Positions 15,850 through 16,252 of a stretch of 16,252 nt of DNA are shown piece after piece. The translations under genes and the position numbers were made by a program. The stretch is from Janthinobacterium lividum (lineage in GTDB: Bacteria > Pseudomonadota > Gammaproteobacteria > Steroidobacterales > Steroidobacteraceae). The stretch's first letter is position 1. The number at the start of each line of letters is the position of its first letter. A model generated the notes under the pieces. The model searched no databases. It was not told where the DNA came from and was given only the letters and a program-made list of their open reading frames with translations. The DNA lies in NCBI GenBank assembly GCA_943327025.2, contig CALPVO020000009.1, positions 1 through 16,252 on the forward strand, in the 5' to 3' direction.

Positions 15850-16252
15850 ATGAAACCGGACGCCATCGTGCCCACGCACCACGCCTACACGCAAGCGCCA
15901 ATGCACCGGCTGCGGCGTGATTGGTGTGGGCAGGCAGTTTCCGTTCGTCTTGCTCTTTCCGTGATTGGACTGGCAACCCTGCTCGCTAGCGGCTGTAGCC
16001 TCACCACACCACCGCCGGAACCGGCTAAAAGCGCCGTCTTGGCACAGGACGCCGCGAAGACGCCAACCCGCCCGCCCCTCTCGCCGGCTGCAGCCGTGTC
16101 CGTCGCACGAGGCGCCGAAGCCCGTGCTGCCACCCTTGCAGGCGAAGCCCGCACGGGAGCGCTGGAAGAGGCCGCTGCTGCTTGGGTGGCAGCCGGGGAT
16201 GGTGGAGCAGCGGCGCGGGTATTCGCGCAACTGCCCCCCAGCAAGGTCCCTA
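15850..16252 (+). CDS. lpoA: Probable LpoA-type lipoprotein (PBP activator), 3' end beyond window
   Basis: Only the first 134 codons are visible. The product has basic residues (RLRRD, 20-24), a hydrophobic segment and the lipobox-like LLASGC, with the lipidated cysteine at residue 49 (codon 15994-15996), then a Pro/Ala-rich linker and an Ala-rich helical stretch ending AARVFAQLPPS, resembling the TPR-like N-domain of LpoA. LpoA is an outer-membrane lipoprotein that activates the class A penicillin-binding protein PBP1a in E. coli. The name rests mainly on position: in Pseudomonas the lpoA homologue lies next to rsmI, rnpB and mraZ. The ATG at 15850 follows a TATAAT by six bases with no ribosome binding site. 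A second ATG at 15901 would give a more usual 31-residue signal peptide. Confidence 0.7.
   Translation, partial: MKPDAIVPTHHAYTQAPMHRLRRDWCGQAVSVRLALSVIGLATLLASGCSLTTPPPEPAKSAVLAQDAAKTPTRPPLSPAAAVSVARGAEARAATLAGEARTGALEEAAAAWVAAGDGGAAARVFAQLPPSKVP

Noticed and set aside
15885..16244. Minus-strand frames opposite the lipoprotein gene
   Set aside because: The plus-strand frame has basic residues, a hydrophobic segment, a lipobox and a fitting genomic position; the minus-strand products are low-complexity Ala/Arg/Ser sequence.

Overview
The window is a high-GC stretch of a gammaproteobacterial chromosome, dominated by the dcw (division and cell wall) cluster on the minus strand. Three things point to Gammaproteobacteria. 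The upstream order lpoA (divergent) - rsmI - rnpB - mraZ is the arrangement known from Pseudomonas. LpoA-type lipoproteins are largely restricted to this class. The Ddl has the N-terminal extension seen in pseudomonad DdlB. The genus cannot be named from the sequence alone; murB lying inside the cluster and an atypical MraY loop argue against a close Escherichia or Pseudomonas relative.

Layout, from the right-hand end. At 15850-16252 (+) is the start of a lipoprotein gene, probably lpoA, cut by the window edge. It diverges from rsmI (14892-15827, -) across a 22-nt gap holding a TATAAT core. Four bases after the rsmI stop begins the type A RNase P RNA gene rnpB (about 14509-14887, -), identified by its conserved sequence blocks and by pairing P1 and P2 helices. 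Between rnpB and mraZ is a short AT-rich patch of foreign appearance, followed by the dcw promoter and four tandem 10-bp G-rich repeats that match the known MraZ operator design.

The rest, 14236 down to 1 (-), is one compact transcription unit: mraZ, rsmH, ftsL, ftsI, murE, murF, mraY, murD, ftsW, murG, murC, murB, ddl (cut at base 1). Almost every junction is a 4-base stop/start overlap (ATGA, GTGA or TTGA). The exceptions are a 15-nt gap (mraZ/rsmH), an 11-nt overlap (murF/mraY), a 5-nt gap (mraY/murD) and direct abutment (murG/murC), so strong translational coupling is expected. ftsQ, ftsA and ftsZ would be expected to the left of the window.

Together the genes cover UDP-MurNAc formation (MurB), the peptide stem (MurC, MurD, MurE, MurF, with D-Ala-D-Ala from Ddl), lipid I and lipid II (MraY, MurG), and septal polymerisation and cross-linking (FtsW, FtsI, with FtsL of the divisome). 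MraZ is the probable autoregulator, RsmH and RsmI both modify C1402 of 16S rRNA, and LpoA would activate a class A penicillin-binding protein. No gap longer than 300 bases lacks a gene. I found no undescribed system. The points worth a second look are the MraZ operator and leader, the AT-rich patch, the MraY loop insertion, the FtsW signature changes, and the divergent lpoA/rsmI start region.
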